Below, piece after piece: positions 63,981 through 64,000 of a stretch of 64,000 nucleotides of DNA (position 1 is the stretch's first letter; each line of letters starts with the position of its first letter). Below the pieces are notes generated by a model, which made no database searches, was not told the DNA's origin, and saw nothing but the letters and a program-made list of their open reading frames with translations. Source of the DNA: Symsagittifera roscoffensis. Taxonomy: Eukaryota; Xenacoelomorpha; Acoela; Convolutidae. The stretch spans positions 46,854,101 to 46,918,100 of the forward strand of contig NC_087063.1 in NCBI RefSeq assembly GCF_963678635.1, given 5' to 3'. A program made the position numbers and the translations under genes.

Positions 63981-64000
63981 TTTCACCCGATTGTATTTAA

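Overview
The window is animal nuclear DNA, dense in mobile elements. It carries three recognisable host genes, all on the + strand. MsrB (methionine-R-sulfoxide reductase) lies at 16,535-16,954. An RNPS1-like splicing cofactor has two exons, 17,120-17,415 and 22,394-22,811. The first coding exon of eIF3m lies at 28,772-29,259. GT-AG introns, AATAAA signals, non-LTR and Gypsy retrotransposons and a hAT-type MITE identify a metazoan. The lineage cannot be fixed from the sequence. The host proteins are fairly diverged, and MsrB and RNPS1 are only 165 bp apart, so a fast-evolving, possibly trans-splicing invertebrate is conceivable (inference).

Layout. 1-4,907 (- strand) is the 5' part of a decayed Ty3/Gypsy element 'A' (gag, protease, start of RT), cut by the window edge. 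Its long non-coding leader/LTR-like tract runs to about 9,130 and is studded with a CCCTCCGGATTGG motif. The block 4,076-9,662 (start of gag, leader, MsrB upstream DNA and the first 8 MsrB codons) is repeated almost identically at 10,973-16,560. Only the second copy continues into a complete MsrB. Between the two lies an older, diverged copy of the leader (9,663-10,964). The 5-kb RNPS1 intron holds two decayed non-LTR retrotransposons and two copies of a MITE-like repeat. 22.8-28.7 kb and 29.3-35 kb contain no further recognised exons, only short repeats: inverted-repeat MITEs, a hAT MITE with 8-bp target duplications, a 109-nt-arm hairpin, a 593-bp tandem duplication, a fold-back element and a tRNA-Met-like sequence.

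35.1-60.4 kb looks like one very large - strand Gypsy-type element, 'D'. Reading leftwards from about 60.4 kb: LTR/leader-like DNA, gag, protease, RT, RNase H, a linker with a 14-residue LSGES repeat, integrase, a macro-domain-like ORF (49.3-48.8 kb), then about 11.7 kb of accessory ORFs (48.5-36.7 kb), then LTR-like DNA again at 35.1-36.0 kb. The accessory part includes an SGNH/GDSL-hydrolase-like domain and several conserved proteins I cannot name. It contains its own 5.4/4.7-kb tandem duplication in which each copy has lost a different piece of the SGNH domain. Three observations tie the accessory part to the Gypsy core: same strand and contiguity, LTR-like flanks of the same family, and a 44-bp fragment of an accessory ORF captured inside the leader at 59.66 kb. 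All of these ORFs are broken, so the element is dead here. The accessory module is the most novel thing in the window.

60.4-62.45 kb is a diverged long-unit repeat, and 63.76-63.98 kb a short tandem repeat. Nothing recognisable lies between them. All similarity statements are by eye. No database search was possible.
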